Shown: positions 44,523-54,908, counted from the stretch's first letter. The stretch: 64,000 bases of DNA from an uncultured Prevotellaceae bacterium (GCA_946410305.1 CAMJZV010000014.1:1-64000), one strand, 5' to 3'. A program made the numbers and translations. Notes: generated from the letters alone by a model not told the origin.

Positions 44523-45677
44523 ATGTCACCAGTAGAGATTAGAAAAGTCACCAACAGGAAAGAGCTTGATGCTTTCATCCAACTCCACTACGACTTGTAT
44601 CGAGGCAATGAGTATGACGCCCCCAACCTGTACAGCGATGAGATTCATACGCTGAGTAAGGACCGCAATGCTGCCTTTGAATTCTGTGAGGCAGAGTATT
44701 TTCTGGCTTATCGCGACAACAAGGTAGTGGGGCGCATTGCCGCCATTATCAACCACCGCGCCAACGACAAGTGGGAGCGTAAGAGTGTGCGATTCGGTTG
44801 GGTGGACTTCATTGACGACATCGAAGTTTCCAAAGCACTGTTCCATGCTGTAGAGCAGTGGGGCCGCGAGAAAGGCATGACAGAGATGATTGGTCCATTG
44901 GGTTTCACGGACATGGACCCAGAAGGCATGCTGATTGAAGGCTTCGACCAGTTGGGTACGATGGCAACCATCTACAACTATCCTTACTATCCTCAGCATA
45001 TTGAGCAGATGGGTGGCTTTGCCAAGGACAACGACTATGTGGAATACAAGCTCATTGTGCCTAAGGAAGGTATGCCTGAGAAATTCCGCAAAGTGGCTGA
45101 GATGGTGATGAAACGCTACAATCTGCACCCGATGCACCCCAAGCGCAGTCAGGTATTTGGCAAGGAGCAGTATGGTCGCAAGGTACTTGACGTCGTCAAC
45201 AAGTCGTTTGGTCACCTCTATGGCTATTCGCAGATGACGGAGCGCCAGATTGACGAATACCTGAAGATGTACTTCCCCATGCTCGACATGGATATGCTGT
45301 GTCTCATTGAAGATTGGAACACGCCCAACCATGAGGTTATTGGCGTGGGCATCTCTATCACCAATATGACGCGTGCCCTGCAGAAGTGCAAGAACGGCCG
45401 TTTGTGGCCTTTCGGCTGGTGGCATTGCCTGCGTGCTCTGAAGTTCCACAAGGCAGAGTGCCTCGACTTGATGCTCATCGGCATATTGCCAGAATACCAG
45501 CAGAAAGGCGCCAATGCCCTGCTCTTCTACGACCTCATCCCTATCTACCAGAAATATGGCTTCAAGTGGGGTGAGACCAATGTAGAGATGGAGACCAACG
45601 AGAAGGTACAGAGCCAGTGGCAGTATCTGGAGCACATACAGCATAAACGCAGAAGATGTTACAAGAAAAACTTATGA
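44523..45677 (+). CDS. Large GNAT-like N-acetyltransferase family protein
   Basis: The 384-residue protein has [20 protein letters not shown] and [20 protein letters not shown], with the QKG acyl-CoA-binding loop of the GNAT fold, and a [18 protein letters not shown] end. Substrate unknown; similar large proteins are common in Bacteroidota. It overlaps parE by 4 nt (ATGA). Confidence 0.75.
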   Translation: MSPVEIRKVTNRKELDAFIQLHYDLYRGNEYDAPNLYSDEIHTLSKDRNAAFEFCEAEYFLAYRDNKVVGRIAAIINHRANDKWERKSVRFGWVDFIDDIEVSKALFHAVEQWGREKGMTEMIGPLGFTDMDPEGMLIEGFDQLGTMATIYNYPYYPQHIEQMGGFAKDNDYVEYKLIVPKEGMPEKFRKVAEMVMKRYNLHPMHPKRSQVFGKEQYGRKVLDVVNKSFGHLYGYSQMTERQIDEYLKMYFPMLDMDMLCLIEDWNTPNHEVIGVGISITNMTRALQKCKNGRLWPFGWWHCLRALKFHKAECLDLMLIGILPEYQQKGANALLFYDLIPIYQKYGFKWGETNVEMETNEKVQSQWQYLEHIQHKRRRCYKKNL

Positions 45678-47638
45678 GTGACGAAAATACAATCCTAGAA
45701 GAACAGCAAGTTCAGTATACTGACGACAACATCCGACACCTCTCGGATATGGAGCACGTGCGCACCCGTCCCGGTATGTACATCGGCCGACTAGGTGATG
45801 GTTCACTGCCAGAAGACGGTATTTATGTACTGTTGAAAGAAGTCATCGACAACTCTATTGACGAATTCAAGATGAAGGCTGGCGACCGTCTGGAGATTAC
45901 TATCGACGACAACCTGCGTGTCTCTGTCCGTGACTATGGCCGTGGCATTCCGCAGGGTAAGCTCATCGAAGCGGTCAGCGTACTGAATACTGGTGGTAAG
46001 TACGACTCCAAGGCCTTCAAGAAGTCAGTAGGTCTGAATGGTGTGGGTGTCAAGGCCGTCAATGCGTTGAGTACCCATTTCGAGGTAGCCAGCTATCGTG
46101 ACGGCAAGGTGCGTCGTGCCACTTTCGAGCGCGGCATTCTGCAGAGCGATGCCACTGAGGACACTCAGGACGAGAATGGTACCTATATCTATTTCGAGCC
46201 TGACAACACGCTGTTCAAGGACTACACCTTCCACGACGACATCGTGGAGAACATGCTGCGCAACTACACCTACCTGAATACGGGTCTGGCCATTATGTAC
46301 AATGGTCGACGCATTCTCAGTCGTCATGGTTTGGAAGACTTGTTGAAAGACCGTATGACCAACGACCCGCTGTATCCCATTATCCATCTGAAAGGCGAGG
46401 ACATCGAGGTGGCTTTCACCCATTCCAACCAGTATGGTGAGGAGTATTACTCTTTCGTCAATGGTCAGCACACCACGCAGGGTGGTACCCACCAGAGTGC
46501 TTTCAAGGAGCATATCGCCAAGACTATCAAGGAGTTCTTCGGCAAATACGAATATGGTGACATCCGTACGGGTATCGTCGCTGCCATTGCCATCAATGTG
46601 GAGGAACCCGTCTTCGAGAGTCAGACGAAGATCAAGTTGGGTTCTACGCAGATGGCTCCCGATGGGGAAACCATTAACAAGTATGTCGGCGACTTCATCA
46701 AGCAGCAGGTCGACAACTACCTGCATATCCATCAGGATGTTGCTGAGGTCATCGAGGGTAAGATCAAGGAGACGGAACGTGAACGCAAGGCAATGGCGGG
46801 TGTCACCAAGTTGGCCCGTGAGCGTGCCAAGAAGGCTAACCTTCACAACCGCAAGTTGCGCGACTGTCGCATCCACTTCTCTGACGTGAAAAACGACCGC
46901 AAAGAGGATTCATGCATCTTCATCACGGAGGGTGATTCTGCCAGCGGCTCCATCACCAAGAGCCGCGACGTCAATACGCAGGCCGTCTTCTCACTACGTG
47001 GTAAACCTCTTAACTCCTTCGGACTGACCAAGAAGGTGGTTTATGAAAATGAAGAGTTCAACCTATTGCAGGCTGCCCTTGACATTGAGGAAGGTCTCGA
47101 CACCCTACGTTATAATAAGGTCATCGTCGCTACCGATGCCGATGTCGACGGCATGCACATTCGATTGCTTATCATCACTTTCTTCCTACAGTTCTTCCCA
47201 GAGCTTATCAAGAAAGGCCATGTCTATGTGTTGCAGACCCCACTGTTCCGCGTTCGCAACAAGCGTACGAAGATCAAGAACAAGCAGGTGCTGGCTGCTG
47301 AAGACGCCAAAAAGGCCAATAGCCAATCGCCAAAAGCTAAAAGCGATTTCGTGACTCGCTATTGCTACAGCGACGAAGAGCGCGTCAAAGCGATACAGGA
47401 CCTAGGCCCCGATCCAGAGATTACGCGATTCAAAGGTCTTGGCGAGATCAGTCCTGAGGAGTTTGCCGGTTTCATCGGTCCCGACATGCGCCTTGAGCAG
47501 GTCACCCTCCACAAGAACGACCAAGTACAGAAGCTCTTGGAGTATTATATGGGCAAGAACACCATGGAACGTCAGAACTTCATCATAGACAACCTCGTCA
47601 TCGAGGAAGACAAACCAGAGGATTATGACTATGAATAA
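45674..47638 (+). CDS. parE: DNA topoisomerase IV subunit B
   Basis: The 654-residue protein has [33 protein letters not shown], the Bacteroidota ParE-type loop [13 protein letters not shown], and the Toprim motifs EGDSASGS and DADVDGMHI, ending [12 protein letters not shown]. It decatenates chromosomes with ParC, which is not nearby. Residues about 546-558 ([13 protein letters not shown]) interrupt the segment between LFRVRNK and YCYSDEE and are encoded by a GGCCAATAGCCAATCGCC-type repeat like that between pta and ackA. ATG at 45674 is favoured over an upstream in-frame start. Confidence 0.93.
   Translation: MSDENTILEEQQVQYTDDNIRHLSDMEHVRTRPGMYIGRLGDGSLPEDGIYVLLKEVIDNSIDEFKMKAGDRLEITIDDNLRVSVRDYGRGIPQGKLIEAVSVLNTGGKYDSKAFKKSVGLNGVGVKAVNALSTHFEVASYRDGKVRRATFERGILQSDATEDTQDENGTYIYFEPDNTLFKDYTFHDDIVENMLRNYTYLNTGLAIMYNGRRILSRHGLEDLLKDRMTNDPLYPIIHLKGEDIEVAFTHSNQYGEEYYSFVNGQHTTQGGTHQSAFKEHIAKTIKEFFGKYEYGDIRTGIVAAIAINVEEPVFESQTKIKLGSTQMAPDGETINKYVGDFIKQQVDNYLHIHQDVAEVIEGKIKETERERKAMAGVTKLARERAKKANLHNRKLRDCRIHFSDVKNDRKEDSCIFITEGDSASGSITKSRDVNTQAVFSLRGKPLNSFGLTKKVVYENEEFNLLQAALDIEEGLDTLRYNKVIVATDADVDGMHIRLLIITFFLQFFPELIKKGHVYVLQTPLFRVRNKRTKIKNKQVLAAEDAKKANSQSPKAKSDFVTRYCYSDEERVKAIQDLGPDPEITRFKGLGEISPEEFAGFIGPDMRLEQVTLHKNDQVQKLLEYYMGKNTMERQNFIIDNLVIEEDKPEDYDYE
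47313..47345 (+). repeat. GCCAATAGCC repeat inserted in frame in parE
   Basis: The string GGCCAATAGCCAATCGCC followed by AAAAGCTAAAAGC encodes a hydrophilic linker in the C-terminal half of ParE. It is close to the pta-ackA spacer repeat (33820-33881) and its complement. Confidence 0.6.
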
Positions 47639-49208
47639 GCGACTACTGTATATCGCACTGCTAGGACTGATTCCCTATATAAGCTTTGCTCAGTTTAAGT
47701 TTGGCGCAAGCGAAAAGTCTCCTTTGCTGAAACTTAGCTATGCTGAGCAGATGATAAAAGACTATTACGTAGAATCTGTCGACGAGAACAAGCTGGTAGA
47801 GGATGGCATCCGTGGCATGCTGGAGAAGCTGGACCCCCACTCCACCTATTCTACACCCAAGGAAGTCAAGGAGATGAACGAGCCTCTGCAAGGCAACTTC
47901 GAGGGTATCGGCGTACAGTTCAATATGGTGGAAGACACGCTACTCGTTATCCAGACCGTCAGCGGCGGTCCTTCCGAGAAGATGGGCATCTTGGCTGGCG
48001 ACCGAATCGTCACAGTCAACGATACCGCCATTGCAGGTGTCAAGATGTCGAAGGAGGAGATCATGAAGCGCCTGCGTGGTCCCAAGGGCACAAAGGTGCT
48101 GCTGGGTATTGTGCGTCCAGGCATCAGCGACCGCCTCACCTTTACCATCACCCGCGACAAGATTCCCGTCAACTCCATCGATGCCACCTATATGATACGT
48201 CCTGATGTGGGCTATGTCCGTATAGGTAGCTTTGGAGCCACTACGCCTAACGAATTCCACGAGAGTCTGAAGGAGCTGCTCTCACAGGGCATGCAGACCC
48301 TGGTCCTCGACCTTCAGGAGAATGGCGGCGGCTATCTACAGGCTGCCGTAGAGGTTGCCAACCAACTGTTGGAGCGCGGCAGCCTCATCGTCTATACGGA
48401 AGGACGCCGTGTAGACCGCATAGAATACAAGGCACGTGGCGGCGGTCTCTTCACTCAAGGAAAGGTCATCGTACTGGTCGACAGCTATACCGCCTCGGCA
48501 GCAGAGATTGTCTCTGGTGCCATTCAAGACCATGACCGTGGTATTATTGTAGGTCGTCGCACCTTTGGTAAAGGCTTGGTGCAGCGCCCCATCGACCTGC
48601 CTGACGGCTCTATGATCAGACTGACCATCGCCCACTACTACACACCCGCTGGCCGTTGCATCCAGAAGCCTTACGAGAAAGGCAAGAAGCTGGACTATGC
48701 CATGGATGTCAACAACCGTCTGAAGAGTGGCGAACTGATGAGTGCCGACAGCGTCCATTTCAGCGACTCTCTGAAGTACTACACACTCCGTGAGCACCGC
48801 GTAGTATATGGTGGCGGAGGCATTATGCCCGACGAGTTCGTGCCACTAGATACCACCAAATATACACGATTCCATCGGGAACTCGCCGCCAAGTCGATAC
48901 TCATCAACCAGAATCTGCGCTATGTCGACGGCCACCGTAAGGAGCTCCATAAGAAGTATCCCACCTTTGCCGAGTTCCAAAAGGGATATACCATTCCGCA
49001 AAAGCTTATCGACAACATCCTGTCAGCGGGTAAGAAGCAGAAGATTACCCCCAAGGACGATGCCGAATTGCAGCGCACGCTGCCATACTTGCGCCAGCAG
49101 CTGAAGGCACTGATTGCCCGTGACCTGTGGTCGATGAATGAGTACTTTGCCGTCATGAACGAGCAGAGCGACATCGTACAGCGCGCCCTGCAGCTGATAG
49201 AAAAATAG
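47631..49208 (+). CDS. ctpA: S41 carboxy-terminal processing peptidase
   Basis: The 525-residue protein has a signal peptide (ends ISFAQ), a PDZ domain ([20 protein letters not shown]) and the tail-specific protease domain with the Ser/Lys catalytic residues in [14 protein letters not shown] and [14 protein letters not shown]. It acts in the periplasm on protein C-termini. It overlaps the parE end; an ATG at 47625 is an alternative start. In many relatives a coaD gene sits between parE and this gene; here there is none. Confidence 0.9.
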   Translation: MNKRLLYIALLGLIPYISFAQFKFGASEKSPLLKLSYAEQMIKDYYVESVDENKLVEDGIRGMLEKLDPHSTYSTPKEVKEMNEPLQGNFEGIGVQFNMVEDTLLVIQTVSGGPSEKMGILAGDRIVTVNDTAIAGVKMSKEEIMKRLRGPKGTKVLLGIVRPGISDRLTFTITRDKIPVNSIDATYMIRPDVGYVRIGSFGATTPNEFHESLKELLSQGMQTLVLDLQENGGGYLQAAVEVANQLLERGSLIVYTEGRRVDRIEYKARGGGLFTQGKVIVLVDSYTASAAEIVSGAIQDHDRGIIVGRRTFGKGLVQRPIDLPDGSMIRLTIAHYYTPAGRCIQKPYEKGKKLDYAMDVNNRLKSGELMSADSVHFSDSLKYYTLREHRVVYGGGGIMPDEFVPLDTTKYTRFHRELAAKSILINQNLRYVDGHRKELHKKYPTFAEFQKGYTIPQKLIDNILSAGKKQKITPKDDAELQRTLPYLRQQLKALIARDLWSMNEYFAVMNEQSDIVQRALQLIEK

Positions 49209-49236
49209 AATTTCGTTAACTTAAAGAACAATACAA

Positions 49237-50826
49237 ATGATGAAACTAAAGGACATCTTAAACGGACAGCTGAATGCTGCCGAGTGGGAAGCCAAAGGCT
49301 ATGAGCTTCCTAAGTATAATATTAAAGATGTACGCGAGAAGACCGCCAAGAATCCTACATGGGTACACTTCGGTGGTGGCAACATCTTCCGTGCCTTCCC
49401 CGCTGCCATCCTCAACGATGCGCTGAACACTGGCAAGTACGACCGTGGTGTGATTGTAGCAGAGACCTTCGACTTCGAAGTCATCGACAAGGCCTACGCT
49501 CCCTACGACAACCTGTCGCTCTGCGTCAACCTCTGCTCTGACGGCTCTATTGAGAAGAAAGTCATCGCCTCAGTGACAGAAGCGCTGAAGGCTGACCCAC
49601 AGTTCCCCGACTGGAACCGACTGGTAGAGATCTTCAAGAATCCTTCCCTGCAGATGATTTCGTTCACCATCACTGAGAAAGGCTATACCTTCAACGATGC
49701 CGACCTCGCTCGTGGCATGAAGCCCCTCTTCGCAATGGGTAAGGTGTGCGCCCTACTGTTTGAAAGATATAAAGCAGGCAAACTGCCGCTCACCGTACAG
49801 TCTATGGACAACTGCTCGCACAATGGCGACAAGGTAAAGGCTGGTGTCTTTGCCTATGCTGAGCGTTGGCTGCAGGACGGCCTGGTAGAGCAGGGCTTCA
49901 TTGACTACCTGAAGGACGAGACGAAGATTACCTTCCCCTGGTCTATGATTGACAAGATTACGCCACGTCCTCATGAGAAGGTTAAGGAGCTGCTGGCTGC
50001 CGACGGTTTCGAGGACAATGACTACATCGAGACCGAGAAGCACACCTTCACAGCACCCTTCGTCAATGCTGAGGAGGTACAGTATCTGGTCATCGAAGAC
50101 CACTACACCAACGGTCGTCCGCCACTCGACTTGGGCGGTGCCCTCTATACCACCCGTGAGACCGTCGACAAGGTAGAGACCATGAAGGTTACCACCTGTC
50201 TGAACCCGCTGCATACCGCCATGTCTATCTATGGCTGCATGCTCGACTACACGCTCATCTCTGCCGAGATGAAGGACGACGACCTGCGTGCGTTCATCCA
50301 GAAGATTGGTTATATGGAGGCCATGCCTGTCGTTGTTGACCCAGGCGTGCTGAACCCCTACGAGTTCATTGGTGCCGTGCTCAACAAGCGTCTGCCCAAC
50401 CCCTTCATGCCCGACGCTCCTCAGCGCATCGCTATGGATACTTCCCAGAAGCTGCCCATCCGCTTTGGTGAGACGCTGAAGAAGTATATTGCCCGTGGTC
50501 TTGACAAGTCCAACCTTGTTCTCATCCCTCTCACACTGGCTGGCTACGCCCGCTACCTGAAGGGCCTCAAGGACGACCTCACCGCCTTCGAGCCCTCTCC
50601 CGACCCCATGTTGGCAGAGCTACAGGCTATCGTTGCCCCCTTGGAGATTGGCAAGGCTGATCAGGACTGGAGTCCGCTGAAGCAGCTCTACAGCCGCAAG
50701 GATGTCTTCGGTCTCGACCTCTATGAGGCTGGCTTTGGCGACCAGATAGAAGGCATGGTCAAGGAGCTCTATGCAGGCAAGGGTGCTGTACGCGCCACGT
50801 TGCATAAGTACGTTGCCGCAAGATAA
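49237..50826 (+). CDS. Mannitol dehydrogenase-family, mannonate/fructuronate oxidoreductase-like
   Basis: The 529-residue protein has the NAD-binding N-terminal domain (WVHFGGGNIFRAFPAA, GVIVAETFDFEVID) and the mannitol-dehydrogenase C-terminal domain (MSIYGCMLDYTL). The family includes fructuronate reductase (UxuB) and tagaturonate reductase. Which hexuronate it uses is inferred; a KDG kinase-like gene in the window fits this pathway. It ends before a terminator. Confidence 0.8.
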   Translation: MMKLKDILNGQLNAAEWEAKGYELPKYNIKDVREKTAKNPTWVHFGGGNIFRAFPAAILNDALNTGKYDRGVIVAETFDFEVIDKAYAPYDNLSLCVNLCSDGSIEKKVIASVTEALKADPQFPDWNRLVEIFKNPSLQMISFTITEKGYTFNDADLARGMKPLFAMGKVCALLFERYKAGKLPLTVQSMDNCSHNGDKVKAGVFAYAERWLQDGLVEQGFIDYLKDETKITFPWSMIDKITPRPHEKVKELLAADGFEDNDYIETEKHTFTAPFVNAEEVQYLVIEDHYTNGRPPLDLGGALYTTRETVDKVETMKVTTCLNPLHTAMSIYGCMLDYTLISAEMKDDDLRAFIQKIGYMEAMPVVVDPGVLNPYEFIGAVLNKRLPNPFMPDAPQRIAMDTSQKLPIRFGETLKKYIARGLDKSNLVLIPLTLAGYARYLKGLKDDLTAFEPSPDPMLAELQAIVAPLEIGKADQDWSPLKQLYSRKDVFGLDLYEAGFGDQIEGMVKELYAGKGAVRATLHKYVAAR

Positions 50827-50885
50827 CTAGACATTAGAAGTTTTTGCGAGAAAAAGTGGCGAAGAGACAGATACCAATGACAACG

Positions 50886-50919
50886 AAAAACGGAAGCCAA
50901 TCGTGACTTCCGTTTTTTT
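50886..50919. terminator. Bidirectional terminator between the oxidoreductase and GH127 genes
   Basis: AAACGGAAG and CTTCCGTTT form a 9-bp stem flanked by A runs on the left and T runs on the right, so it can end transcription of both convergent genes. Confidence 0.85.
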
Positions 50920-50921
50920 GA

Positions 50922-53231
50922 TTACTTGCAGAGACGAATCTCGTGGATGCGTGGCGTCTGTTTGCCCTGCTCGGCAGCGAGGGTGAGCGTGATGCTTTCC
51001 TTCTGCAGGGTAGCGGGCAGATTGACAAGGGCAACGCCCTGACCATCCAAGCGGACGGTATCGAGGACAGTGCCATCGATGCTGACAACGACGCGGTCGT
51101 AGGCGGCAAAGCCCTTCAGGCGTAGCACGTTGGCACCCTGTGCCTTCAGCTGGTAAGAGAAAGAGCCACGAGCAGTACGCCAGTGCATGCCTTCGTCGTA
51201 ACCGCTCCAAGCGTTGTTGGCCTTGAAGAAGTGGTCGCTCTCCGACTGCTGCTCACCACAGAACACCTTGTCGATGGTCTTGGCCTCCATATCCATGTTG
51301 GCCTTCTCGGCAGCTGCCAGCTCAGCCTGCTTGGCAGCCCATTCCGACTGGGAATAGAGGGGGAAGTAGATCTGATAGCGGCACTCGTAGAGCTGGTAGA
51401 AGGGTACCAGTTGGATGCCCTCATAGGCGGGAGTCGTCAGTCCCTTCAGCTGGAAGGTCAGCGGTTTGCCGTCAACGGGAGCGATGTGTGACATAACCTC
51501 CTCGGCAGTGCCTATCATGGCAGGCATCTGAGCCTGTGGTACCTTCGGACCATTGGCGATGTGTCCGCCACGGCTGTCGTCGGCAAAGAGTCCGTCCTGA
51601 CGGTCGGTGCCCGTCTTGGCAGCCAGCACGAGGGGACCATAGAGGAACGAATACTGCGGCTTGCCATCAGGCGTGGTCATCGCTGTCAGGTGCATGGGCA
51701 TCTCTACACGCAGCTGGTCGCCATTCTTCCAACGGCGGTCGACGACGAGGTAGCCGTTAGCAGCTATCTTGTAGTCGACGGGGTCGCCATTGACCGTAAC
51801 CTGCACGGTGCTGGCCCATGCGGGCTTGCGCACCTTGACGGCAAACTGGCGAGCTTTCTTCAGCTCGAGGGTCAGCGTGGTGGCTTCCTCCTGCGGGAAG
51901 CGGTTCTCCTGCTTCACAGTCAGGCCGTCCCACGACAGCGTAGAAGGGATGAAGAGGTTGACGATGAGGTCGTTGCCTTCGTGGGCATAGATCATCTCAC
52001 CATAGCGGCCTGGATTCTCGATACCTGTACCCACACAGCACCACATCGAGGTCTGCGGCTGCGAATAGACGCGGTAGTGACCGGCACGCATGGGGGTGAA
52101 GTAGACGAAGCCGCCCTGTACGGGGTTCATCGTCGAGAGGATATGGTTGTAGAGGGCACGCTCGTAGTAGTCGATATAGTTTTTGTCGGCAGTGGTCTGA
52201 TAGAGCATCTTGCTCAGTCGCAGCATGTTATACGTGTTACAGCTCTCAGGACCCTGCTCTGATGCCAGCAGACTGGTGAAGTTGTCGGTGGGGTTGAAGT
52301 GCTCACGCTCGGAGTTGCCACCGATGCTGACGCTGCGATGGTTGACCACCACGTCCCAGAAGAATTTGACAGCACGGTCCCAGTCGCTGAGTCCCTCCAA
52401 GTCGGCAATACGCTTGTAACCGATAATCTTTGGAATCTGTGTATTGGCATGCATACCCGTCAGCTTGTCCTCGCCCTTCAGCAGCGGCTGCAGGATGCGC
52501 TGGTCACTGAACTGGTGAGCCAGCTTGAGGTACTTCTTATCGCCCGTGAGCTCAGCAACATCGGCAAACGACTCGTTGAGTCCACCATGTTCGCTGATAA
52601 GCATCTGCTGAATCTGGTCGTCGCTCAGCTTACTGACCTCGTTGACCATCCAGTCGGTCAGCTTGACGAGCATCTCCTTGGCCTGCTGACGACCTGCAAT
52701 GAGGTAGGCGTCGCGCAGTCCGGCATAGATCTTATGGATATTATAAAGAGGTACCCAGCGGTTGTTCAGTCCGAAGGAGTTGGGATGGATGTCGCCTTTG
52801 GCGATCTGTCCCCATATCTCGTTGGGGTTGGGCACACCACCCACATAGCCGTCCTGACGGGCATCCTGACAGCGTTTCAGTTCGCTGAGCACATAGTCTA
52901 GACGGGCGCTGATTTCCTGGTTTCCTGTGGCAGCCACCATATAGCTCAGTGCCGACACATAGTGTCCGCCGATGTGACCGTCCAGTCCTGTATTCTCCCA
53001 GTTGGTGTAGTTCTCTGCTTTAGGTGTCAGTCCGGCCCCCTTCAGGTAGGGTGCCAACAGTCGGTCAGCATCCAATGCCAAGAGGTAGTGGATGTCAGCC
53101 TGTTGGTTACGAAGGAACTGACTATCAGTCAGTCTGACACTACTAATAGGGAAGGTCTCGATAAGTTTTGTCTGTGCTGCACTTGCAGACAAGGCAATAG
53201 CCGTCAGGCCAATAATGAATAGTCGTCTCAT
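50922..53231 (-). CDS. Glycoside hydrolase family 127, beta-L-arabinofuranosidase
   Basis: The 769-residue secreted protein (signal peptide ends near LSASAAQ) has GPESCNTYNML and SMWCCVGTGIENPGRYG, the Glu-x-Cys and Cys-Cys motifs that bind zinc in the catalytic site of GH127/GH146 enzymes. These release beta-L-arabinofuranose from plant glycans. The C-terminal ~170 residues form an additional beta domain. The ATG at 53231 is chosen because the frame upstream is in the long leader. It is not in an obvious PUL; no SusC/SusD pair is nearby. Confidence 0.88.
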   Translation of the reverse strand: MRRLFIIGLTAIALSASAAQTKLIETFPISSVRLTDSQFLRNQQADIHYLLALDADRLLAPYLKGAGLTPKAENYTNWENTGLDGHIGGHYVSALSYMVAATGNQEISARLDYVLSELKRCQDARQDGYVGGVPNPNEIWGQIAKGDIHPNSFGLNNRWVPLYNIHKIYAGLRDAYLIAGRQQAKEMLVKLTDWMVNEVSKLSDDQIQQMLISEHGGLNESFADVAELTGDKKYLKLAHQFSDQRILQPLLKGEDKLTGMHANTQIPKIIGYKRIADLEGLSDWDRAVKFFWDVVVNHRSVSIGGNSEREHFNPTDNFTSLLASEQGPESCNTYNMLRLSKMLYQTTADKNYIDYYERALYNHILSTMNPVQGGFVYFTPMRAGHYRVYSQPQTSMWCCVGTGIENPGRYGEMIYAHEGNDLIVNLFIPSTLSWDGLTVKQENRFPQEEATTLTLELKKARQFAVKVRKPAWASTVQVTVNGDPVDYKIAANGYLVVDRRWKNGDQLRVEMPMHLTAMTTPDGKPQYSFLYGPLVLAAKTGTDRQDGLFADDSRGGHIANGPKVPQAQMPAMIGTAEEVMSHIAPVDGKPLTFQLKGLTTPAYEGIQLVPFYQLYECRYQIYFPLYSQSEWAAKQAELAAAEKANMDMEAKTIDKVFCGEQQSESDHFFKANNAWSGYDEGMHWRTARGSFSYQLKAQGANVLRLKGFAAYDRVVVSIDGTVLDTVRLDGQGVALVNLPATLQKESITLTLAAEQGKQTPRIHEIRLCK

Positions 53232-53275
53232 GGATTGTTCTGTTAGTTCTGCCTGCAAGGCTGCGGTTAAGCGAG

Positions 53276-53301
53276 GGCAATCAAACAAGTTTGAATTGCC
53301 G
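53276..53301 (-). promoter_or_regulatory. Leader hairpin upstream of GH127
   Basis: GGCAATCAAAC and GTTTGAATTGCC pair over 11 bp with one bulge in the long 5' leader of the GH127 transcript. The flanks GCGAGG and CCGAGCG are also GC-rich. It may be a regulatory RNA or a mobile hairpin. Confidence 0.4.
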
Positions 53302-53332
53302 AGCGAAAGCAGACTCGCATCGTTTCACGCTG

Positions 53333-53364
53333 CAAAGTTACAAAAAAAGGTTGTAAAGAACAAC
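53333..53364 (-). promoter_or_regulatory. Promoter for GH127
   Basis: On the minus strand GTTG (53364-53361), a 20-nt spacer and TAACTTTG (53340-53333), giving a leader of about 100 nt. Confidence 0.5.
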
Positions 53365-53399
53365 GGTTTTTGGAAGATTAACGCTAACCGTTTCTAAGA

Positions 53400-54010
53400 A
53401 ACGCTTGCCAAAGCGAGAATTCGGCCTGTAATAAAGGCAAGACGGGGAAGTTAACGACAATGCTTTTTAAAAAAAACTTTCACTTTCACACTCAGTGCTG
53501 AAAGTCCCTGTAGATAGGGACTCGCGGGCATTTCCTGCGGGCGCGAAGGCCCGAAGACGTTTCACATCGCTTTCACAAAACCTTCACCGAACCTCGCCCG
53601 CGCGATGTGAAAGCGGTGTGAAAGCGATGTGAAAGCAAATTCCGGATGCGGATAGGCCGAAACGCCTTTGTACAGGGCGCTTGCACCCTATCGGTGAAAG
53701 GTGAAACGTATTTTTTGAAAACCTCTCGCGCGCGGAACACCTACGCGCACGTACATTATATATGCGCCCAAGACAGACTGATACCTCTGCGTATTAGCTT
53801 GTCCCAGTCACGAGACAGCTGTTCCCGTCAGAAAGTGGTACGACTTTTCAAAAAGTGGTACGACTTTTCAGAAAGTCCTACCACTTTTCCGCATATCAGC
53901 TGTTCCCGCCGCCGTATCAGCTGTTCCTGTCGCAAGGAACGCCCATCCCGCGCACGGGAGTCGCTTCCTCCTTTAGCTCCATGGCTCCGTAGAATCGGAA
54001 AAACTCAAAT
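53400..54010. repeat. Repeat-dense non-coding island
   Basis: About 600 nt without a convincing gene. From left to right: hairpin AGTCCCT-GTAGAT-AGGGACT (53503-53522); GC-rich GCGGGCATTTCCTGCGGGC-type stem (53524 onward); an 18-bp perfect inverted repeat TTTCACATCGCTTTCACA (53560-53577) and its complement (53617-53634), with tandem GATGTGAAAGC units; AAAGTGGTACGACTTTTCA twice (53832-53850, 53852-53870) and an inverted relative (53871-53889); and three copies of ATCAGCTGTTCCCG-type strings (53815, 53895, 53915). An open frame runs through it from 53646 into the BASS gene but has no recognisable protein. Confidence 0.6.
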
Positions 54011-54013
54011 TTA

Positions 54014-54045
54014 TTTGGTTTTTCTCTCGGTTTGCACTACCTTTG
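54014..54045 (+). promoter_or_regulatory. Promoter for the BASS transporter gene
   Basis: TTTG (54014-54017), exactly 20 nt, and TACCTTTG (54038-54045), 8 nt before the ATG at 54054, fixing that start and implying an almost leaderless mRNA. Confidence 0.75.
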
Positions 54046-54053
54046 CACACCGT

Positions 54054-54908
54054 ATGAATACGATATTTATTGTTTTGCCCATTCTCGTCCTGTTGATGTT
54101 CGACCTGGGACTGACGCTGCGCCCAGCAGATTTCCGTTTGGTAGTGGAGCGTCCGCGTGCTATATTAGTAGGTTTGGTAGGTCAGATACTGCTGTTGCCA
54201 CTCATTGGTCTGGCTATCGGTTTCGGTTTCCAACTGGAGGCTGTGTTCTTCTTAGGAGTCATGCTGATAGCCTGCAGCCCTGGCGGCAGCTCCAGCAATG
54301 TGTTCTCCATGCTGGCAGGCGGCGATGTCGCCCTGTCGGTGTCGCTGACCATGCTGAGCAGCATCATCACACTGTTTACGGGTCCATTGGTGATGAGCTA
54401 TGCTACAGGACTGGTGGGTGAGAACCAGTCGATAACGCTGCCTGTAGGCAACCTGCTGGTACAGAACATCGTACTGATGCTGGTGCCCATCGTGATAGGT
54501 CTGCTGCTGGCGCTATGGCGCGGAGAGCTGGCCCGCAAGCTGCATGGGGTGCTGAAGAAGCTGGCCTTCCCTGCCCTTGTGTTGCTGGCAAGCATCTTCT
54601 TCATCCAGAACCGCGAGACCATCATCCGCGAGTTCCCCCAGCTGGGACTGGCCATGACGGTACTCATCCTCATGGCGATGGGCGGTGGCGTCCTGCTGGC
54701 GTGGCTGTTGCGACTCAATGGTCGTGAGCAGCGTACCATTATTATCGAGATAGGCATGCAGAACGCTGCCCAGGCTATCTCCATAGCCAGCAGTCCGTTT
54801 GTCTTTGCCAACGACGTGATGGCGATACCAGCCATTGTCTATGCCCTGATGATGAACGTCATCCTGCTAGCGTATGTAGGAATTATCAAGTCTCTGCACA
54901 AAAATTGA
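54054..54908 (+). CDS. Bile acid:sodium symporter (BASS) family transporter
   Basis: The 284-residue protein has about 9-10 membrane helices and BASS motifs: FDLGLTLRPADF near the N-terminus, IACSPGGSSSNVFSMLAGGD (sodium-site segment) and EIGMQNAAQAISIASSPF. Substrate could be bile acids, pantoate, pyruvate or other organic anions. The start is set by the promoter; the same frame extends 136 codons upstream through repeats and is rejected. Confidence 0.85.
   Translation: MNTIFIVLPILVLLMFDLGLTLRPADFRLVVERPRAILVGLVGQILLLPLIGLAIGFGFQLEAVFFLGVMLIACSPGGSSSNVFSMLAGGDVALSVSLTMLSSIITLFTGPLVMSYATGLVGENQSITLPVGNLLVQNIVLMLVPIVIGLLLALWRGELARKLHGVLKKLAFPALVLLASIFFIQNRETIIREFPQLGLAMTVLILMAMGGGVLLAWLLRLNGREQRTIIIEIGMQNAAQAISIASSPFVFANDVMAIPAIVYALMMNVILLAYVGIIKSLHKN

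Noticed and set aside
44526..45644. 372-codon minus-strand frame
   Set aside because: It is exactly antisense to the GNAT-like gene, which has family motifs, a promoter and an overlapping neighbour; the antisense product has no recognisable features.
47560..47700. A coaD gene between parE and ctpA
   Set aside because: Expected from other Bacteroidales, but the two genes overlap directly and leave no space; coaD must be elsewhere or replaced.
53832..53889. Possible CRISPR-like array
   Set aside because: Only two direct 19-nt copies with a one-base gap and one inverted copy; no regular spacers and no cas genes nearby.
53646..54053. Upstream extension of the BASS transporter frame by 136 codons
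   Set aside because: It runs through direct and inverted repeats, is rich in Arg and Ser, has no recognisable domain, and a clear promoter (54014-54045) lies inside it just before the ATG at 54054.
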